A stretch of DNA of 64,000 nt, taken from NCBI RefSeq assembly GCF_023856365.1, contig NC_064540.1, positions 4,275,501 to 4,339,500 of the forward strand. The letters are read 5' to 3'. The position numbers were made by a program, and so were the translations under genes. Positions 60,026 through 64,000 of the stretch are shown here, piece after piece. How positions within the stretch are numbered: the first letter of the stretch is position 1; every line of letters begins with the position of its first letter. Below the pieces are notes generated by a model that did not search any database, had not been told where the DNA came from, and worked only from the letters and a program-made list of their open reading frames with translations. Source of the DNA: Brienomyrus brachyistius. Its lineage: Eukaryota; Chordata; Actinopteri; Osteoglossiformes; Mormyridae.

Positions 60026-60068
60026 ATTATTATCATTGTCATTATTATGAATATTAATAATAACAGTT

Positions 60069-60200
60069 GGGGCGGCATGGTGGTGCAGTGGTTAGCACTG
60101 TTGCCTCACACCTCTGGGACCCGGGTTCGAGTCTCCGCCTGGGTCACATGTGTGTGGAGTTTGCATGTTCTCCCCATGTCGTTGTGGGTTTTCTCTGCAC
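60069..60200 (+). mobile_element. SINE 5' half
   Basis: GGGGCGGCATGGTGGTGCAG, A box TGGTGCAGTGG and B box GGTTCGAGTC, through GCATGTTCTCCCCATGTCG. Homology stops near 60200, just before the mariner-like element that begins at 60217. Confidence 0.9.
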
Positions 60201-60216
60201 ATGGTGTAGCCAAATA

Positions 60217-60534
60217 CAGGCAGTTCTCAGGTTACAAACAAGGTTCATTCTCCAAGTCTGTATTCAAATTAAATTCAAAAGTAAGTCGGAACCATATAAA
60301 TAAAGTACATGATAATTAAGCAGTAATAATAAAAATGACTACATACGGTACTGTATTATACCTCGAGTCAATCGCTGAAACTGCTCAATGTTTTCAAGAG
60401 CATCGTAAAGTAGTACCTGTGTTCATTATTCCAAAATGTGGTATTTAATCCTAATTCTTAATGAGAGGCTTTACACCAGTCTGTTCGTAAGTATGAGTCT
60501 GTGAGCCGGTTGTTCTCAAACAGCGAACTGCCCA
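60217..60534. mobile_element. Mariner/pogo-like element, 318 bp
   Basis: TA lies on both sides (60215-60216 and 60535-60536). The left end is CAGGCAGTTCTCAGGTTACA and the inverted right end TGGGCAGTTCGCTGTTTGAG, an imperfect terminal repeat. Subterminal AAGTAAGTCGGAAC and CTGTTCGTAAGTATGAG are related in opposite orientation. It has no transposase. Confidence 0.55.
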
Positions 60535-60646
60535 TACAGCACATAACCTTGTTGTGGCCTAATTTGGAAGCACTTGAATATTTTCGTATGAGATATAAAA
60601 ATGATGAAATATGTTACCATTTGTTTGGCTTTCTTTCTTGCATACC

Positions 60647-60690
60647 CTAGTGGCCAAAATTGTGGAAACACTTCCAATTTTGGAACTACC
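60647..60690 (+). mobile_element. Isolated Tc1-type terminal repeat
   Basis: CTAGTGGCCAAAATTGTGG then AAACAC matches the ends of the MITE at 53359-53549. No partner end and no convincing transposase frame were found in the following 500 bases. Confidence 0.55.
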
Positions 60691-61209
60691 AACTTCAAAA
60701 ATGAGGCAGGTTCCTACGCTGATCCATGATCAGATTTTCCTGCCCCAATCCCAGAATTAACCTATATAAACAGGTTTTGGCTCTGCAAAACTAGTGAAAA
60801 GTCAACCAATCCAAGAAGCCAGTGACGGAACAACTGCACAGAAGGCCAGGGGGCAAAACATCGATTCTCTGACTGTCCCTCACAGAAACTGTGAAGTTTT
60901 AATGGCTAAATTGCGTTTCCTATGCCTTTTCAGACAGGAGGAGATTTGTGTGGCTATGGCTAGAAAATAACGTTGTTACCAGTGTGGAGACCGTCAGAGT
61001 TTTACCAAGGACAAAAATTCCACCTCCAGCTGCCTGCCCATCTCATCCATTTCTGTTGCAGAAATGACAGTGTATTGTCTAACTGAACAGGGTATAGGTT
61101 AATTAGTGTGCACGAGCCGTCTCTCTCATTCTCATAATGCGTCCATGCATCCGGGTATAGCCCATTCAGATGTCATGTAGCCTAACTTTTTATACAATTT
61201 AGGCAATCA

Positions 61210-62085
61210 TTAACCTGCTTTATACTACGGGACCGTTGAATGCTTGAATCTGATTGGCTGACGAACGTTCTGAGGTGTGCAATTATTTTCAGATAACCGC
61301 ACGGCGAACGTAGTTCCAGGCAGCTCTCTTGACCGCATTACAGTTCCATATCACTTCGCATAGTTAACTGTAATAACGGAAATTAGCATACAGTACCTAT
61401 ACAGCACGCAGGACTAACAAAAACAACAACATGACAGACGATTTTCCGAAAGTAAATTTTAATAATTACGGTGAATATGAAACTTTCAACAACTGGGCTG
61501 CAGCAGTATTAGTTAGCCTAGTGTACCAACTTAAAGGCTACACATGACATTTCTCGCTAGCGAGGTAATAACAGCGCTGCATCTTAAAGCAGACTTACAG
61601 TTTAGAGACGGTGCTTCAGAACACTGTTGAGGGACACACAGAGGTAGCCTAATTCATACAAGCTCTCTCTCTCTGTTTCTCTTTCTCTGTGTATGTCTCT
61701 CTCGCTCTCTTTCTAATAACTTCATTATTAACTGCATTAGTCTGCTATCAACGGCTCAAGCCTCCATTGCCAGCTTTAAAATGACATTTTGGAACTAGCA
61801 AAAGAGTCGTTGGATAAGACGCGGAAGAAATAATCCTACTCACAATAGCGATTTAAGTAGAAAAACCGGACGAATCCCTTGAAATATATCATCTGATCGA
61901 TGTCTTGAGGTGTGGCAACCGTAGTATAAGCGGAATAATTGACTCCGGACCGTTGAATTATTAGAAAATAATGCACACCCGAGGTGTAACGGCCACTCCG
62001 CTTCGCGTCGTGGCCGCATTACCACCTCGGGTGTGCATTATTTTCTAATAATTCAACGGCCCGTCGTCAATTATTCCTTACTTAA
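61210..62085. mobile_element. TTAA-flanked composite DNA transposon
   Basis: Bounded by TTAA at 61210-61213 and 62082-62085, the target site used by piggyBac and Kolobok elements. The left end reads ATACTACGGGACCGTTGAAT and the inverted right end has GACGGGCCGTTGAATTATTA. An inverted copy of the left end (CCGTAGTATAAGCGG) appears inside at 61919-61933, suggesting a smaller element (about 61214-61933) joined to the hairpin. It includes CT-rich stretches near 61660-61710. No transposase frame is visible. Confidence 0.6.
61931..62077. repeat. Near-perfect 66-bp inverted repeat (hairpin)
   Basis: Left arm 61931-61996 and right arm 62010-62077 enclose a 13-base loop (TCCGCTTCGCGTC). They share an unbroken block from CCGTTGAATTATTAGAAAAT to TGCACACCCGAGGTG, with only a few mismatches and a 2-base gap elsewhere. 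The loop contains CGCTTCGCG, itself self-complementary at the ends. Confidence 0.97.
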
Positions 62086-62226
62086 CGCATTTATGTATAC
62101 AACCACATATTTCCCACATTTTGACATGAGCGATGCAGTGAAGATACACTCTCTTTATTTCTTGACCCCAACCCTCCCCATTAATCCGGGCTCGGGACCG
62201 GCACCTAGTTGAGCTGGCTTGCTCCC

Positions 62227-62400
62227 TTGAGTATGGGGCGCCGTTTGTAAAGATAACATTTTTGTACTTGCCACTTTTTCAACATTTAGTACAATTTTCG
62301 GACATTTAGCTAGAAGTCAATGGTGTTGTGGATCATCAGGTTTTTTTGCTGGGTAAATTATGTTCAAAATTTACAAATGGCGCCCCATACTTGAGTGGCT
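62227..62400. repeat. Inverted repeat, about 30-bp arms
   Basis: CTTGAGTATGGGGCGCC plus (G/A)TTTGTAAA near 62236-62260 is repeated in inverse near 62370-62395. The spacer is about 110 bases. It could be another small foldback element. Confidence 0.85.
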
Positions 62401-62482
62401 GGGTTAGGCTAAACTATATACATATTTACGAAGACTACAATAAAACTACAATACAACCCCGAAATTTTAAATGTAGTCTGAC

Positions 62483-62643
62483 AAAACGCAGTTTAAGGAA
62501 GGTAGCCTGCCCGGCCAAATTGCAAACAAACAAATTAAAAGGCCCAAGGCATATAATTGGGCTATATTCAACAAAAAGCAATTTTTAAGAATGTAGCCCA
62601 CATGGCGAAATTGCAAACAAACAGAAGGCCTGCGGCATATAAT
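62483..62643 (+). repeat. Tandem duplication of an about 80-90-bp unit
   Basis: The first unit has GGTAGCCTGCCCGGCCAAAT then TGCAAACAAACA and GGCATATAAT. The second has TGTAGCCCACATGGCGAAAT then the same TGCAAACAAACA and GGCATATAAT. The second copy is shorter and diverged. Confidence 0.85.
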
Positions 62644-62649
62644 AGCCAA

Positions 62650-64000
62650 TTAGAACAGAACTTGCTTAAAGTTTTTTTTTGTTCTTTTCCTTCCTCTTTT
62701 GTGCCCCACTTTTACTTTCAAACATGTTGAATTACTTTCTGGACCAACAAACGCACCCAGGCATGAACATTGTACACCTTCCTAGTCTTGATGTATGTCG
62801 TCAGACAGATGAGTTAGGCAGCCTTTAGATCCTACCCATCATGCACTGCAGTTTTCTGCAAATTAAATACCATTAAATACAAAAGGAACAGTTTAGTTTG
62901 ACTTCAAAACATTACTATGTATTATATTTTAAGTTTGTTGTAGGGATTTTACAGTTTTTTTTTATTATTAAAAAATGACACCATACACCCACCGTAATAA
63001 GCATGTATACCAAAAATGGTATACATTTTTAAGTGTAAGTATTATATTCTAGCTGTCAAGAGTTGGGGAGGAATTATAACAGTATAGTAACTTTACGTAT
63101 TTAGTACATGGGAGGAGCCTCTTATGGCTGGGGGGAGGGCCCAGGGGAGGTGGTCCAGCCCTTATATTCGCTCCTGCTAGAAGCCAAACTACAGATGCTT
63201 AGTTAAAAATTTACTGGTACATCCCATTAGATTTGTGTGATAGGCTTTGGTTGGCGTAAATTGCAGAGTGCACTGCATGCTTGATCATAGGTTTAATTAA
63301 ACCGATACTTGATATACCTCCCACGATCTTGAAAAACTGCATAATGTTCTTTGGTCTCCTTGGTGAGTGAAGCAAGCGTGTGTTCAGCACATATAGACAC
63401 GAGATAAAAAGATCACTGGAAGATATCACGTGAGAGGTTGCCTTAAACACGCTTGGCGTCCTCCAAATCAGCACTGTGCATATATTTTATGCATTTATGG
63501 GTTAGCAAACTTTTTTTTGTGTCACCTGCTGGCCATTGCATGTCATGTGAGCAAAACTCTCAAAAAATCCCATTTATTTTCTTATGCCAACCGCTCAATA
63601 TATTGAAACCGCAATTGGGACAGTTGCGATACAGAAGGTTCCACTGTGCATACAGGAAATGAATAAAACTAAAAGGTAAACAGCAGTACTAGTTGTCTGC
63701 ATATTGAATAAAATGTAATAATATTAACATGATGTGAGAATGATTTGGTTTTTAAGAATGTTGCCAGTGATGTTCTGGTTTTTCTACATTGGTCGGTGTG
63801 CAATTAATTGACTCTATTCCATGCACAACTACACCATCCTGGATCTACCATAAGTTGGTACCCCGTTACGTTCTGCGTTGGTCTGCTATAATCAAATGCC
63901 GTTGCTCTTGCTTATCCAACTTTTCACAGCCAATCCAAGTAGCAATTAAAAGTTATCATTAGCTATAGCTCTTCAAAAATCAAAAAGCTCTTAAAACACA
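62650..64000. other. Far upstream flank, nothing recognised
   Basis: AT-rich sequence with scattered T runs. No gene, SINE or transposon terminus could be supported. Short open frames have no recognisable domain. Confidence 0.45.

Overview
This window is vertebrate nuclear DNA, almost certainly from a ray-finned (teleost-type) fish. The evidence is an intron-split vertebrate receptor gene, many tRNA-derived SINEs with the (GGAT)n tail typical of fish, many small DNA transposons (hAT, mariner/pogo, Tc1, PIF/Harbinger, TTAA-type), and long GATA, TG, CT and poly-C tracts. There are no operons, no rRNA or intact tRNA genes, no CRISPR array and no prokaryotic features.

Only one protein-coding locus is convincing. 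It is the first coding exon of the group III metabotropic glutamate receptor 7 gene (grm7), on the minus strand at 43947-44456. The exon encodes a signal peptide and the start of the Venus-flytrap glutamate-binding domain, and ends in frame at a GTAAGG splice donor. Positions 43946 down to 1 are therefore read as intron 1, with no exon 2 seen. Positions 44457-64000 are the 5' UTR, promoter and upstream intergenic DNA, with no second gene recognised.

Intron 1 holds a CpG-rich patch with a full CRE (about 990-1250), a Tigger/pogo-like fragment (9548), a broken HARBI1-type transposase (10620-11110), a GC-rich minisatellite (13.7 kb), a 598-bp pogo-like element flanked by TA (15221-15818), and SINE copies of several ages. 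It also holds two copies of an unnamed repeat (7.7 kb and 33.8 kb), a LINE C-terminal remnant (34.6 kb), a direct-repeat-flanked composite element (38.0-40.15 kb), and a hAT-like MITE that has grown an internal 38-39-bp minisatellite (40600-40982).

The upstream side holds a CT microsatellite 1.3 kb from the start codon, a SINE with a 10-bp target duplication and a 22-C expansion (46992-47269), and a SINE head tandemly triplicated next to TG arrays (50.6-51.2 kb). Further out are a Tc1-type MITE (53.36 kb), a 122-bp palindromic hAT MITE (54818-54939), a GGTAC-ended MITE (59.5 kb), a SINE broken into swapped halves (59.9-60.2 kb), a mariner-like element (60.2 kb), and a TTAA-flanked composite ending in a near-perfect 66-bp hairpin (61.2-62.1 kb).

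No undescribed multi-gene system was found. The most unusual structures are the minisatellite-bearing MITE, the TTAA/hairpin composite, the Tigger-like fragment and the rearranged SINEs. All family names rest on motif recognition by eye, without database searches.
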